64,000 nucleotides of DNA from Rhodospirillaceae bacterium (GCA_018660265.1 JABJKS010000001.1:1-64000), one strand, 5' to 3'; positions 8,504 to 18,329 are shown, numbered from the stretch's first letter. Numbers and translations are program-made. The notes: generated by a model from the sequence alone, not told the origin.

Positions 8504-9298
8504 TTGTCAGATGCTGTTAAGCGAGGGGTACTGCTGCATTGCGATGGTGCCGTTGCGACCATTACCTTGAACCGACCGGAAAAGCTGAACCCGTTGGATG
8601 GCGCGACAATCATCCAGCTACGGGATGTTGTTGCGGATTTGGAAGGGCGCTCTGACATCCTAGTGGTACGCCTGACCGGTGCCGGCAAGGCATTTTCTGC
8701 CGGTGGAGATCTTGGCGGTTATATTTCGCTCTATCAATCGCCGGACGATTTTCGAGGCTTTCTCGAGAATTTCCACGATCTTTTAGGTCGAATGGAAAAC
8801 TCAGGCAAAATCTATATGGCGGTCATCAATGGTGCCTGCGTTGCGGGTGGGTTGGAACTGCTGCTGGCCTGCGATGTTGTGGTCGCGGGTGCGGGTGCCA
8901 GGATTGGCGACGGGCACTTGAATTTCGGCCAGTTGCCTGGTGCTGGCGGCTCTCAGAGGTTGGCACGGGCCATTGGTGCCATGGGCGCGAAGTTCCTGAT
9001 GCTTAGTGGTGCGTTGGTTGATGCGGAAGAAGCGTTACGCCTGGGCTTGGTCAATCGCATCTTTCCCGATGATGAGTTGGAGGCTGGATCAATGGCCCTG
9101 TGTCAGACAATGGCAAAGCACAGCCCGGCGGGCCTGAAGGCGGCCAAGCATCTGGTCAACGAAGGCCTGCGCGGTGATCTGCAAACAGGTCTGCGGATGG
9201 AACTGGAATACGTCCACAACTATGCGACGACCGAGCCTGATGCCATGGAGGGTCTGCTGGCGTTCAGGGACAAACGGCAACCGGACTACAGAAAATAA
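8504..9298 (+). CDS. Enoyl-CoA hydratase/isomerase family protein (crotonase fold)
   Basis: 264 aa, the usual crotonase length. It shows the N-terminal 'ATITLNRPEKLNPLD', the first oxyanion-hole segment 'GKAFSAGGDLGGY' (about 64-76) and the second, 'VINGACVAGGLELLLACDVVVAG' region (about 107-130). A Gly/Ala-rich 'LNFGQLPGAGGSQRL' follows, where many hydratases carry a catalytic Glu; here the equivalent position looks like Q or G, so the reaction may be isomerisation or hydrolysis rather than hydration. The start is TTG with AGGA about ten bases upstream. It sits 32 bp after the FecR-domain gene and is followed by a hairpin. Confidence 0.85.
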   Translation: MSDAVKRGVLLHCDGAVATITLNRPEKLNPLDGATIIQLRDVVADLEGRSDILVVRLTGAGKAFSAGGDLGGYISLYQSPDDFRGFLENFHDLLGRMENSGKIYMAVINGACVAGGLELLLACDVVVAGAGARIGDGHLNFGQLPGAGGSQRLARAIGAMGAKFLMLSGALVDAEEALRLGLVNRIFPDDELEAGSMALCQTMAKHSPAGLKAAKHLVNEGLRGDLQTGLRMELEYVHNYATTEPDAMEGLLAFRDKRQPDYRK

Positions 9299-9365
9299 GC
9301 TCCCCAGAGCAATTTTTGATTGCTCTGTTCTTAAGAATCCGAGCATGTTTTAAAGTAGACATGCC
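9299..9365 (+). repeat. Dispersed intergenic repeat, copy A, with terminator-like hairpin
   Basis: The hairpin agagcaat-tttttg-attgctct (9306-9326) is followed by ttcttaagaatccgagcatg and tttaaagtagacatgc. Related sequence lies at 55749-55912 and 61851-61950, always between genes of the fatty-acid or CoA type. Here it lies between the convergent crotonase and hyuB genes, so it may also act as a bidirectional terminator. Confidence 0.65.
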
Positions 9366-11135
9366 CTAGGCGCGGCGCTTTTCCGTTGCCGCCCTGTCGA
9401 TGCTCAAATCCTCGTTAATGATCACGCCATAGTCATCCGCTGCGCGCGCAATGGTGATAAGTTCGTCTGTAACATCAGCCAGAACCATTTCGGGGTCGCG
9501 CAACAGGGGATCGCCATAGCCGCCCCCCGCGGGGCCCACGCAGACAAAGCGGTCGCCCGCATCCACCGGCGTATGAGGCACTTTCGATGGCAGCTCCCCG
9601 CCCTTGCCGTTGGTGCGATCCAGGCGCAGACCGGCAGAGCCGCCGTCATTGCCACCGCGAAAGCCCCAGGGGGGAAACTTGTGACCCTCGCCCTCGATCG
9701 AGGCCCCGCCGGCATCGAGATAGACGAATTCCCGCACCGAGCCGAAGCCGCCCCGCCATTGACCTGCGCCACAGACATCTTCGCGCAACTCGTATCGGTC
9801 CACACGCAGGGGCAGGTGGCTTTCAATATCTTCAATGGGGTTGTTACGGGTGTTGGCGTACAGGGTATCGACCGCGTCCATGCCGTCCTTGCCGTCCCGC
9901 CCGCCATAGCTGCCTTCGAAGATTTCCATATGCACCCAATGCTCGGAATTCTGTAGCCCGGAAAATGCGATCACCCGCAGATTGCCAATGCCGGCCGAGA
10001 CCTGGCTTGGCGCGACGCCGGCCAGGGCCTTCATCACTGTGTCGGCCAACTGATTACCGGGGCAGAACCTGGCAATGGTTGGTGCGGGAAAGATGGGATT
10101 GGCCAAACAGCCCACGGGCGCGATGATCTCAATCGGGCGAACCAGACCGTCATTGACCGGGATATGGCCGTGCACCGCCGTGTCCAGCAGGACCGAGCGG
10201 ACGGTCAGCCAGATGGCAATATCGACGGTGCCGTGCAGGGGCATGTTGATGGGCTTGTCGGGAACCTGCGGCGCGGTGCCCGTTAGGTCCACCACCATCT
10301 CATCGCCTTTAATGGTAATGGCGACGCACAGGGGCAGCTCCTTCCGGCTGGGGTCGGGATCATCGAGATAGCCATCGATAAATGTTGTTGCCGCGTAGGT
10401 GCCGTCGGGCAGGGCCGCGATGGCCTGACGCATCAGGCGCTCGGCATGGTCCATGACGTTGTCGCAGGCGGCCTGGAAGGTGCTTTTGCCATAGCGGTCG
10501 ATCAGCTCCACCAAGCGTTCGGCGCCGATGCGGGCAGCGGCGATCTGCGCCTCCATATCACCAACCACCAGGTCCGAGACACGAATGTTGTCCCGCAGGA
10601 TATGCCAGACGGGGATGACTTTTTTGCCGGCCTCGTAAACCTTGATGGCTTTGAACTGCAACCCTTCGGCATAGGCATCGATGGCATCGACGATACCGCA
10701 ACTGCCCGGCGTCAACGATCCGATGTCCAGGTGATGGGCCGTGGTGGCCGAGAATGCGATCAGCTCGTCCTTGTAAAACACCGGCACGATGAAGCCCACA
10801 TCGGGCACGTGGGAGGCACCGGCGTAAGCATCGTTATGCATGATCACATCGCCGGGGTTTATGCTCTCCCCCCGATCCGCCAGGGTTTTCAGAATGCCGC
10901 GTACATAACCAGGGATAGGGCCCGATTGCAGGGGCGTTGATTGCGCGGATTCCGCCAGGCCACGGCCTTGGATATCCACCAAACCGGCGCCAAAATCCTC
11001 CGACTCCCGAATGATCGAGGAGTACGACATGCGCATCAACTTATAGCCCATCTCGATGGCGATGTTTTCCAAGGCACCCTGAATAACCGAAGCCGTGACG
11101 TGGTCCACCGCTGGCGCGTTTTTCTGGATATTCAT
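9366..11135 (-). CDS. hyuB: Hydantoinase B / oxoprolinase subunit (HyuB)
   Basis: 589 aa from the ATG at 11135, which has AGGAG upstream and lies 2 bp after the hyuA stop. The frame continues upstream but overlaps hyuA and is not family-like. HyuB pairs with HyuA in ATP-dependent opening of cyclic amides (hydantoins, N-methylhydantoin, 5-oxoproline). Typical segments include 'SYSSIIRESEDFGAGLVD', 'GDVIMHNDAYAGASHVPD', 'HHLDIGSLTPGS' and the C-terminal 'GGGYGDPLLRDPE'. It is the last gene of a three-gene operon with carbamoylase and hyuA, which favours a hydantoin-type substrate over 5-oxoproline. Confidence 0.92.
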   Translation of the reverse strand: MNIQKNAPAVDHVTASVIQGALENIAIEMGYKLMRMSYSSIIRESEDFGAGLVDIQGRGLAESAQSTPLQSGPIPGYVRGILKTLADRGESINPGDVIMHNDAYAGASHVPDVGFIVPVFYKDELIAFSATTAHHLDIGSLTPGSCGIVDAIDAYAEGLQFKAIKVYEAGKKVIPVWHILRDNIRVSDLVVGDMEAQIAAARIGAERLVELIDRYGKSTFQAACDNVMDHAERLMRQAIAALPDGTYAATTFIDGYLDDPDPSRKELPLCVAITIKGDEMVVDLTGTAPQVPDKPINMPLHGTVDIAIWLTVRSVLLDTAVHGHIPVNDGLVRPIEIIAPVGCLANPIFPAPTIARFCPGNQLADTVMKALAGVAPSQVSAGIGNLRVIAFSGLQNSEHWVHMEIFEGSYGGRDGKDGMDAVDTLYANTRNNPIEDIESHLPLRVDRYELREDVCGAGQWRGGFGSVREFVYLDAGGASIEGEGHKFPPWGFRGGNDGGSAGLRLDRTNGKGGELPSKVPHTPVDAGDRFVCVGPAGGGYGDPLLRDPEMVLADVTDELITIARAADDYGVIINEDLSIDRAATEKRRA

Positions 11136-11137
11136 AT

Positions 11138-13210
11138 CTAGGCTCCTGTCTCGATCAACAGATTTCCCCCCCGCTGCGCCGTCGCCTTGGCACCGGGGGG
11201 GATGACGGTGGTGGTATCTTTTTGCAGCACAATGGCCGGTCCCTCGAATACTTGATCGATGGGCAGTTTGTCCCGTGCATAGAGGGGCGTCGCCATGGCG
11301 GCCAGCTCTCCATCGAGCCGGAAATGACATGGCACCTCATCCAACAGCGCGTCTTTAAGGACGCCGCCCTGTTGCAATGTGGGCAGTTCGATCTTCGGCA
11401 TCTGGCCAATGCCGGTGACGCGAATGTTGACGATCTCGATTGGACTATCCTCGAACACGTGACCGTATTCGGCTGTATGAATTGCCTCAAACGTTTTAAA
11501 AACGTCGCCCAGGCTAGCCTGGTCCACCGGGCCATCGGCGACCGGCACGCGTAGTTCATAGCCCTGGCCGACATATCGCAAATCGCCGCTGCGTTGATAG
11601 GCGATGGCAGCGTCATCCAGGCCATCGATTTTAAACTGCGCGGCCAGGCCGTCGCGCATGACGTTGAAGTCGCGGCTTAGGCGGTCCCCATCAACGTCAC
11701 CACTGGTTTGGAATTCGGTGCGGATGGCGTCGTATTTCAGGTCTGTGGTCAGTAGCCCGGCAGCCGACGTTATGCCCGGATACGGCGGGATAATGACCTC
11801 CGGAATACCGAGGTCCCGGGCGACTTCTACTACATGAAGGGGCCCCGCGCCGCCAAAGGCGACCAGGGAGAATTCCCGTGGGTCATGGCCCTTTTGCACG
11901 GTGCGGGAGCGGATGGCATTGGCCATGTTGGCATTGATAATGGTCAACACGCCGTCGGCGGCAGCCTCCACCGTCATGCCCAATTGTTCGGCAAACTCGC
12001 TCATGACCTTATGGGCTGCCGGTGCATCCAGGTTCATCTCCCCGCCCAGGAAGTTGCCCGGCTGTAGACGGCCCAGGACCACATTCGCATCCGTTACAGT
12101 TGGCAAGGTGCCGCCACGTCCATAGGCTGCGGGGCCCGGCTGTGCCCCGGCTGATTGCGGGCCGACGCGAAATGCCTGGCCCGCATCAAGGTGGGCGATG
12201 GAACCGCCGCCCGCGCCGATGGTGTGGATATCGATCATGGGGGCCATGACAGGGTAGCCGCCGATCCAGGTATCCCGCGCGGTGGCTTCGGCAAATTGGC
12301 CATCCACGATCAGACCAATATCGGCCGAGGTGCCGCCCACATCATAGGTGATCAGGCGTTTGCGGTCGGACTTCTCCCCCGCCATGGCACCACCCAAAAC
12401 ACCTGCGGCCGGTCCCGACAGCAAGGTCAGCACCGGCCGGTCCGACACCATGGCTGATGTGGCCACCCCGCCGTTTGATCCCATGACATGCAAGTCTGCC
12501 CTGAAACCATTGTCGGCAATGGCGGCTTCCAGATCGCGTACATAGGTCCGCACCTTGGGGCCGATGAAGGCGTTCATGGCGGCGGTGGTGAAGCGTTCGA
12601 ACTCCCGGAACTGGGGCGACACGGCGGATGATGTTGTAACGAAACAGTCAGGATATTCCTGCCGGATAATCGCGGCTGCGCGATCTTCGTGCGCGGGATT
12701 AATATAGGCAAACAGGAAACAGACCGCCACGGCCTCAACCCCTGCCGCTTTCAACTCCCGCGCCGCCCCGCGCACGGCCTCTTCATCCAAAGGTACCAGC
12801 ACCGCGCCGTCGGGGGGGCTCAACCGCTCCGCCACCACTTTGCGGTGACGCCGTTGCACCAGGGGGCGGTCCTGCCAGGGGACGTCCTGCATGATGGAAT
12901 AATGCTGTGGCCTTTGGTGGCGGCCAATATGCAAAATGTCGCGATAGCCCTCGGTGGTGACCATGCCTGTTTTGGCACCTTTGTATTCCAGCACCGCATT
13001 GGTGGCGATGGTGGTGCCGTGGAGGACGTGGTCAACCTCGCTGCGGGATACATCGAACCGCTCGCAAATCTCCACCATACCTTGGATCACGCCGCGCGAG
13101 GGGTCATCGGGGGTGGTGGGGACTTTGTGAATGGCGACGTCCTGGGTTTCCGTATCGCCATACATGACGTCCGTGAAGGTGCCGCCGACGTCGACGCCGA
13201 TCAATTTCAT
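11138..13210 (-). CDS. hyuA: Hydantoinase A / oxoprolinase ATPase subunit (HyuA)
   Basis: 690 aa, full length for the family. It has an N-terminal ASKHA-type ATP-binding motif '[11 protein letters not shown]' (4-14), '[13 protein letters not shown]' (about 63-75), the second phosphate motif '[13 protein letters not shown]' and 'AFGGAGPLH'. The protein hydrolyses ATP to drive opening of a cyclic imide or amide together with HyuB. AAGGGA precedes the ATG. It lies 28 bp after the carbamoylase stop and 2 bp before the hyuB start, so the three are one transcript. The exact substrate is not readable from the sequence. Confidence 0.93.
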   Translation of the reverse strand: MKLIGVDVGGTFTDVMYGDTETQDVAIHKVPTTPDDPSRGVIQGMVEICERFDVSRSEVDHVLHGTTIATNAVLEYKGAKTGMVTTEGYRDILHIGRHQRPQHYSIMQDVPWQDRPLVQRRHRKVVAERLSPPDGAVLVPLDEEAVRGAARELKAAGVEAVAVCFLFAYINPAHEDRAAAIIRQEYPDCFVTTSSAVSPQFREFERFTTAAMNAFIGPKVRTYVRDLEAAIADNGFRADLHVMGSNGGVATSAMVSDRPVLTLLSGPAAGVLGGAMAGEKSDRKRLITYDVGGTSADIGLIVDGQFAEATARDTWIGGYPVMAPMIDIHTIGAGGGSIAHLDAGQAFRVGPQSAGAQPGPAAYGRGGTLPTVTDANVVLGRLQPGNFLGGEMNLDAPAAHKVMSEFAEQLGMTVEAAADGVLTIINANMANAIRSRTVQKGHDPREFSLVAFGGAGPLHVVEVARDLGIPEVIIPPYPGITSAAGLLTTDLKYDAIRTEFQTSGDVDGDRLSRDFNVMRDGLAAQFKIDGLDDAAIAYQRSGDLRYVGQGYELRVPVADGPVDQASLGDVFKTFEAIHTAEYGHVFEDSPIEIVNIRVTGIGQMPKIELPTLQQGGVLKDALLDEVPCHFRLDGELAAMATPLYARDKLPIDQVFEGPAIVLQKDTTTVIPPGAKATAQRGGNLLIETGA

Positions 13211-13238
13211 CGTGCTTATATTCCCTTAACCGTTTTGG

Positions 13239-14189
13239 CTATTCGGGTGGCAGAACCACCCCTGCTGTTTCCGTTATCAGCCCGTACTGATCGGGCTGGC
13301 GGTGTTCGGCGAAATTGAACACCGTGTTCTTATAGTGATTACACGCATCCAGGTCGCAATCGGCTACCACCAATTCATCATCCAGGGTGCGGCCCTGGGC
13401 GACGATTTCGCCCGTGGGCGCGACAATCAGCGTCCCGCCCATCATGTCACAGCCTTCCTCCCGCCCCGCCTTGGCCACGCCGATGACCCAGGTGGCGTTT
13501 TGATAGGCCCCTGACTGCATGGACAGATTGTTGTGCAGGCTGGCCAGATGGGTCGGCTCAAAACCCCAGGGTGGCTCGGTAGCCGGCGTGTTGTAACCCA
13601 GCATGATCATCTCCACCCCCTGCAGTCCCATCATGCGATAAGTTTCCGGCCAGCGCCGGTCGTTACAGATGCACATACCCATGATGCCGCCCATTGTGCG
13701 CCAGACGGGAAAGCCCAGATCACCGACGTCAAAATAGGCCTTTTCCAGATGCTGCCATTTCCGTTCCGGCAGATGGTCGGCATGGCCGGGCAGGTGCACC
13801 TTGCGGTACTTGCCCACAATGGTGCCTTCTTTATCTACCAGAATGCAGGCGTTGTAGCGCATTGTTTCGCCGTCCTGCTGCACCAACTCGGCAAAGCCCA
13901 GGCAGAAGCCGATGCCGTATTCTGCTGCCCGTTCGAACAGGCGGGCGGTATCGGGACCTGGCATGGCGGTTTCGAAAAAACGATCAATCGCGCCTTGTTC
14001 CTGAAAGTACCAACGGGGAAAGAATGTCGTCAGGGCCAGTTCGGGAAAGACCACCAGGTCACAGCCCCTGTCGTGCGCCGTCTCCAACAACGCCAACAGG
14101 CGGTCGACCACCGCCTCCCGGCTTTCGTTCAGGCCGATAGGGCCCAGTTGCGCCGCGCCGACGGTCAGTATGCGATTTGATTTAACCAT
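13239..14189 (-). CDS. N-carbamoyl-D-amino-acid hydrolase-like nitrilase-superfamily amidohydrolase
   Basis: 316 aa from the ATG at 14189; a GTG at 14204 would add five residues. It is a carbon-nitrogen hydrolase with a Glu-Lys-Cys triad. E is in 'VFPELALTTFFPRW', K in 'KYRKVHLPGH' and C in 'MCICNDRRWPE'. The spacings E+80=K and K+45=C equal those of D-carbamoylase. The C-terminal 'FNFAEHRQPDQYGLI' also matches that family. The enzyme would convert an N-carbamoyl amino acid to amino acid, CO2 and ammonia. Being first in an operon with hyuA and hyuB makes a full hydantoin-to-amino-acid route plausible. Confidence 0.88.
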   Translation of the reverse strand: MVKSNRILTVGAAQLGPIGLNESREAVVDRLLALLETAHDRGCDLVVFPELALTTFFPRWYFQEQGAIDRFFETAMPGPDTARLFERAAEYGIGFCLGFAELVQQDGETMRYNACILVDKEGTIVGKYRKVHLPGHADHLPERKWQHLEKAYFDVGDLGFPVWRTMGGIMGMCICNDRRWPETYRMMGLQGVEMIMLGYNTPATEPPWGFEPTHLASLHNNLSMQSGAYQNATWVIGVAKAGREEGCDMMGGTLIVAPTGEIVAQGRTLDDELVVADCDLDACNHYKNTVFNFAEHRQPDQYGLITETAGVVLPPE

Positions 14190-14265
14190 GACGCTATTCT
14201 GCACCAGAGGTGGTGAAAAAGGAAACAGCCGTTATGATTGTTACAAATTGAACAGCGAGGATATC

Positions 14266-15138
14266 ATGGACTTTGGCGTATCATTTCCCCAAACCCAAAT
14301 TGGCAACGACCCTGCCATCATGCGCAACTTTGTCACCACAGCAGAAGACCTTGGTTTTGAACGCCTGACCTTGGTGGATCATATCCTGGGCGCAAAAGAC
14401 GCCAAGGATGCACCGTGGGCGGTGCATTACACCATTGAATACGGTTTTCATGAGCCCATGACATTGTTCGCCTGGATTGCCGCTTTCACCACCAAGATGC
14501 AGTTGGTCACCGCCAACGTGGTGCTGCCGCAACGGCAGACCGAATTGGTGGCCAAGCAAACGGCGGAGATCGATATCCTGACCGGGGGCCGCATGGTGCT
14601 TGGCGTTGGTGTCGGCTGGTCGGCATCTGAATTTGAGGCCCTGGGCATGAACTTTACCAACCGGGGCGCACGGATGGAGGAACAGATTGCCCTGTTGCGG
14701 GCGCTATGGACGGATGAGTTGGTGGAATTCGACGGCAAGTGGCACAAAATGTCCGACATGGGCATGAACCCCCTTCCCATTCAGCGCCCCATACCGATCT
14801 GGATTGGTGCCATGGAAGACGTCGCCATCCGCCGCGCAGGCCGCATTGGCGATGGCTGGTTGATGAGCCCCCGTACCAAGCCCGACGATGTCATGCGCGC
14901 CAAAATCGAAGTATTTAGGGAGGCCGCCGTGGGCGCAGGCCGGGACCCCGGCACATTGGGTATCGACGCCACAGTTTTCGCCGAAGACCGCGGCCCCAAC
15001 GAATGGCTATCGGAAGCCCAAGCCTGGCGCGACATGGGCGCGACCTCCGTTACCTTCCGCACCTCGGAAAGCGGCTTCACCCATATCGACCAGCACCTCA
15101 GCGCCATGCGCCGGTTGGCGGATGCGGTCGGGGGATAG
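14266..15138 (+). CDS. LLM-class (luciferase-like) flavin-dependent oxidoreductase
   Basis: 290 aa from the ATG at 14266, where GAGG precedes at good spacing; the open frame upstream lacks family character. TIM-barrel luciferase-like protein with 'LVDHILG' (about 36-42), 'VVLPQRQTELVAKQTAEIDILTGGR' region (about 84-108), 'LGVGVGWSASEFEALG' and 'RRAGRIGDGWL'. This subgroup is usually called F420-dependent TIGR03619-like, but many alphaproteobacterial members use FMNH2. It is divergent from the carbamoylase operon, sharing a 76-bp promoter region, which may reflect joint control. The substrate is unknown. Confidence 0.87.
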   Translation: MDFGVSFPQTQIGNDPAIMRNFVTTAEDLGFERLTLVDHILGAKDAKDAPWAVHYTIEYGFHEPMTLFAWIAAFTTKMQLVTANVVLPQRQTELVAKQTAEIDILTGGRMVLGVGVGWSASEFEALGMNFTNRGARMEEQIALLRALWTDELVEFDGKWHKMSDMGMNPLPIQRPIPIWIGAMEDVAIRRAGRIGDGWLMSPRTKPDDVMRAKIEVFREAAVGAGRDPGTLGIDATVFAEDRGPNEWLSEAQAWRDMGATSVTFRTSESGFTHIDQHLSAMRRLADAVGG

Positions 15139-15165
15139 GGCATAATGGGTAGGGGAGAGTAGCAA

Positions 15166-15993
15166 ATGTGCCGTTGGCTGGCTTATTCCGGAACGCCCAT
15201 ATTCCTGTCTCAGCTGCTGTTTGAGCCGGAGAATTCTTTAATCGATCAAAGCCTGCATGCCCGTGAATCCATCGCCACCACAAACGGCGATGGTTTTGGT
15301 ATCGGTTGGTATGATGCCCAGCCGCACGCAGGCCTGTTCCGTGACGTCCTGCCCGCCTGGAATGACGAGAACCTGTTGGCATTGTCCGAACAAATCCGCT
15401 CCGGCCTGTTTCTGGCCCACGTTCGCGCCTCCACCGGCACCTCCACGGCACGGCAGAACTGCCATCCCTTCCGCTATGGCCGCTGGCTGTTCATGCATAA
15501 CGGCCAGATTGGCGGTTACACCATGATCCGCAGGCAGTTGGAAATGTTGATAGAGCCGGACCTCTACCGCCATCGTGTCGGTACCACGGACAGCGAAGTG
15601 ATGTTCTATCTTGCCCTCAGTCTGGGTTTGGAGACGGATGCTGAATTGGCCCTGCGCCGTATGGTTGGTCATATAGAAAGGTTGACCAAGGATGCCGGCG
15701 TCGACACCCAGGGGGCGGCACCGTTGCGCATTTCCCTGGTTCTAAGCGACGGCGAACGCCTGATCGCCCTACGCTATTCCTCCGACCGCCAGTCGCCAAG
15801 CATGTACATTGGCCTGGGCGGCGATGCCCTGGCCGAAGCCGGCCTGGACGATGCGAAGGATGAGCAGGACATACTGGTCCTGTCGGAACCTTTGGACGAT
15901 GTCGGCGACAATTGGCGCGCCGTCGATGATGGCTGCCTTTTGGTGGCATCGCGGGGAACGATGACCAGCAGCGTTTTTACGCCGGAGCCATGA
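15166..15993 (+). CDS. Class II glutamine amidotransferase (YafJ/EgtC-like)
   Basis: 275 aa. The N-terminus 'MCRWLAYSG' supplies the catalytic Cys2 of class II (Ntn) amidotransferases after removal of Met1. 'NGDGFGIGWY' (about 40-49), 'LAHVRASTG' (about 85-93), 'NCHPF' and 'FMHNGQIGGY' line the glutamine pocket. No synthetase or other acceptor domain is fused, as in YafJ. EgtC (ergothioneine) uses the same fold, but egtB and egtD are absent here, so the physiological role is open. A good ribosome binding site (aggggagag) precedes the ATG. Confidence 0.88.
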   Translation: MCRWLAYSGTPIFLSQLLFEPENSLIDQSLHARESIATTNGDGFGIGWYDAQPHAGLFRDVLPAWNDENLLALSEQIRSGLFLAHVRASTGTSTARQNCHPFRYGRWLFMHNGQIGGYTMIRRQLEMLIEPDLYRHRVGTTDSEVMFYLALSLGLETDAELALRRMVGHIERLTKDAGVDTQGAAPLRISLVLSDGERLIALRYSSDRQSPSMYIGLGGDALAEAGLDDAKDEQDILVLSEPLDDVGDNWRAVDDGCLLVASRGTMTSSVFTPEP

Positions 15994-16052
15994 GGGCCTC
16001 GACCATCGGCCCGTTTCGCCGACGTGTTTAATCATAATTTAGGAGCACCGCC

Positions 16053-16490
16053 ATGCCTGATCTACCTGTCGTCGTAGGAGACACAACAACATTCGCGAAG
16101 ACTGTTGGCGAAAGCGATATCTATGGTTTCGCCGGCATTACGGGAGACTTTGCCGCACCGCATGTGAATGCAGAGTTCATGAAAAATTCCCAATATGGCG
16201 AGCGGGTAGCCCATGGCGCTTTGTTAGTCGGCTTTATGTCCACCGCCTCGGCATTGTTGGCAACGCGCATCATTTCCAAGCGGGATGATCTGACGCCCAT
16301 GTCCATCGGCTATGACCGGGTGCGTTTTACCGAGGCCGTGAAGATTGGCGATACCATCTCCGTTGTCTATGAGGTGAAGGCGTTGGAGCCTGAGCGCGGG
16401 CGTAGCCGGGCTGCATTGACCGCCACGAACCAGGACGGCACGGTTGTGGGCGTGGCCGAGCATATTATGAAATGGCTGGTGAATCCCTAA
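16053..16490 (+). CDS. MaoC-like (R)-specific enoyl-CoA hydratase
   Basis: 145 aa, a single hotdog domain of the PhaJ/MaoC type. The hydratase-2 motif with catalytic Asp and His is present as 'YGFAGITGDFAAPHVNAEFM' (about 30-49), followed by 'GERVAHGALLVGFMS'. It would hydrate trans-2-enoyl-CoA to the (R)-3-hydroxyacyl-CoA, feeding polyhydroxyalkanoate or related pathways. AGGAG precedes the start. The 3' end overlaps the convergent M15-like gene by 26 bp. Confidence 0.88.
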   Translation: MPDLPVVVGDTTTFAKTVGESDIYGFAGITGDFAAPHVNAEFMKNSQYGERVAHGALLVGFMSTASALLATRIISKRDDLTPMSIGYDRVRFTEAVKIGDTISVVYEVKALEPERGRSRAALTATNQDGTVVGVAEHIMKWLVNP

Positions 16491-17097
16491 GGGATGGGAA
16501 GTCCTGATACCAATCGCCGTGATCTCCCGCAAAATTGCCCATGCCCGGTTTGGTCAGCAGGCCGCGGGGGGCGACATAACTGGAAATATGACGCTCCGGT
16601 GCTTCTGACCAACTGATGTTGAAGGCACATAATTTGGGAAAAAACTGCAGGCGGCTGTAGGGCAGGTGGTCATGGATCCACCAGGCAAGCGAGCGCCAAT
16701 CGGCCCCTTGGGCATACCGGTCCGTGAACCAGGGCAGCAGCACACAGGCCATAGCACCCATATGGCCGTTTTCATCCCGATGATCCCAGACGTGGCGGCC
16801 TTTGGCCCGTTCGGGGCTGGCACAGTTCAGGTTGTTGGCGTTGCCAAACGCGTTCACCGCCGCATTGCGGTATGACGAACGGATGGACAGATCGCCGAAA
16901 CTGGCCTTTAACGGCTCCAATATCTCGCGGCACAGCATGCTGCCTGCGGCGATGGCCAGATCCGGGTTATCGGGGATATTGGGAATGCCGTAAAACACGG
17001 AAATCTCGCTATAAAGGAAATCCCGCATGAAGAACGACGGCGACAGGCGGACCCGGCCCAGCTCCTCCAATCCTTTCATGCTGCCCGGCTTGCGCAT
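16465..17097 (-). CDS. Peptidase M15-like conserved protein of unknown function
   Basis: 210 aa, no signal peptide or membrane segment. The segment 'RDFLYSEISVFYGIPNIPDNPD', then 'LSIRSSYRN', 'NCASPERAKGRHVWDHRD' and 'AWWIHDHLPYSRLQFFP', is reminiscent of M15 (VanY/endolysin) D,D-peptidase-like proteins with His/Asp metal ligands. The assignment is tentative. It lies 55 bp downstream of the cystathionine lyase gene on the same strand and could be its last co-transcribed gene. An ATG at 17079 is an alternative start. Confidence 0.65.
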   Translation of the reverse strand: MRKPGSMKGLEELGRVRLSPSFFMRDFLYSEISVFYGIPNIPDNPDLAIAAGSMLCREILEPLKASFGDLSIRSSYRNAAVNAFGNANNLNCASPERAKGRHVWDHRDENGHMGAMACVLLPWFTDRYAQGADWRSLAWWIHDHLPYSRLQFFPKLCAFNISWSEAPERHISSYVAPRGLLTKPGMGNFAGDHGDWYQDFPSLRDSPAIS

Positions 17098-17152
17098 TGG
17101 ACGCGTTAACCTTGTTTCTTAGAAAAAACCCTTAATTAACCATAATTAAAAG

Positions 17153-18310
17153 CTATTTTAATGCGAATTTTAGGTCATTAAGCAAATCTTCGCCATCTTC
17201 GATGCCCACGGACAGGCGCACCAAGCCATCGGATATGCCTAGTTCAGCCCGAATTTCGGGGGGGATAGACGCATGCGTCATGATGGCGGGATGTTCGATC
17301 AGACTTTCCACCCCGCCCAGGCTTTCCGCCAGTGAGAATAATTCCGTCCGTTCCAGAAACCGGCGGCTTCTTTCCAGCCCGCCCTTGAGAACAGCCGTCA
17401 CCATACCGCCGAAATAATCCATCTGGCGCACCGCCAGTTGATGTTGCGGATGGGAGGGGAGGCCAGGGTAATAGACCGTTTCAACATCCTCGTGAGCCTC
17501 CATGAACTCGGCAATGGCAATGGCGTTTTCACTGTGCCGTTGGATGCGCAATGGAAGCGTTTTCAGGCCCCGCATGGCCAAAAAGGCATCGAACGGCCCG
17601 GCGACGGAACCAACTGCGTTATGGAGGTAGGCGAGGCGGTCCCGCAGGTCCTTGTCATCCCGGGCCACGACCATGCCGCCGACCATGTCGGAATGGCCGT
17701 TCAGGTATTTCGTCGCCGAATGCATGACCATATCAAAGCCGAAATCCAGGGGCCGTTGGGCCACGGGGGAGGCGAAGGTATTGTCCGCCACGGTCAATAT
17801 GCCCCGGGGTGCAGCTATACGCGCGATGGCGGCGAAATCCACCAGGCGCAACATGGGGTTTGTCGGGCTTTCGATCCAGATCATCTTGGTTTCGGGCCGG
17901 ATGGCAGCCTCCAACGCCTCTGGATCCGACAGATCGACATAACTGAAATCGAGTCCGGCAGAGCGTTTGCGCACATCCTGGAACAATCGATACGTACCGC
18001 CGTACAGATCATCCATGGCAATGACATGATCGCCGCTGTCCAACAGTTCCAACACTGTGGCGGATGATGCCAGGCCGGAGGCGAAGGCATATCCCTGCGC
18101 GCCGTTCTCCAGATCAGCCACACAGGCTTCATAGGCCATACGGGTGGGGTTTTGGCTGCGGGAATATTCATAGCCTTTGTGGACACCGGGGCTTTCCTGC
18201 ACATAGGTGGAGGTGGCATAGATTGGCACCATAATGGCGCCTGTCGTGGGGTCGGGTTCCTGGCCTGCATGAATGGCGCGGGTCGCGATGCCGTGGCGGT
18301 TGCGTGACAT
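17153..18310 (-). CDS. Cystathionine gamma-lyase/synthase family PLP enzyme
   Basis: 385 aa from the ATG at 18310 (an upstream TTG at 18340 would overlap the previous gene). It is a Cys/Met-metabolism PLP enzyme with 'IATRAIHAGQEPDPTTGA', 'YSRSQNPTR', 'GYAFASGLAS' and the PLP-lysine in 'MHSATKYLNGHSDMVGG'. Placement 19 bp downstream of a cystathionine beta-synthase strongly suggests the gamma-lyase direction, that is cystathionine to cysteine plus 2-oxobutyrate. Sequence alone does not exclude gamma-synthase or homocysteine/methionine lyase activity. Confidence 0.9.
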   Translation of the reverse strand: MSRNRHGIATRAIHAGQEPDPTTGAIMVPIYATSTYVQESPGVHKGYEYSRSQNPTRMAYEACVADLENGAQGYAFASGLASSATVLELLDSGDHVIAMDDLYGGTYRLFQDVRKRSAGLDFSYVDLSDPEALEAAIRPETKMIWIESPTNPMLRLVDFAAIARIAAPRGILTVADNTFASPVAQRPLDFGFDMVMHSATKYLNGHSDMVGGMVVARDDKDLRDRLAYLHNAVGSVAGPFDAFLAMRGLKTLPLRIQRHSENAIAIAEFMEAHEDVETVYYPGLPSHPQHQLAVRQMDYFGGMVTAVLKGGLERSRRFLERTELFSLAESLGGVESLIEHPAIMTHASIPPEIRAELGISDGLVRLSVGIEDGEDLLNDLKFALK

Positions 18311-18329
18311 ATTCGGGCTCTTTCTAAGT

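Noticed and set aside
11136-11330. 65-codon N-terminal extension of hyuB
   Set aside because: It lies wholly within hyuA in another frame and lacks family similarity; the ATG at 11135 has AGGAG.
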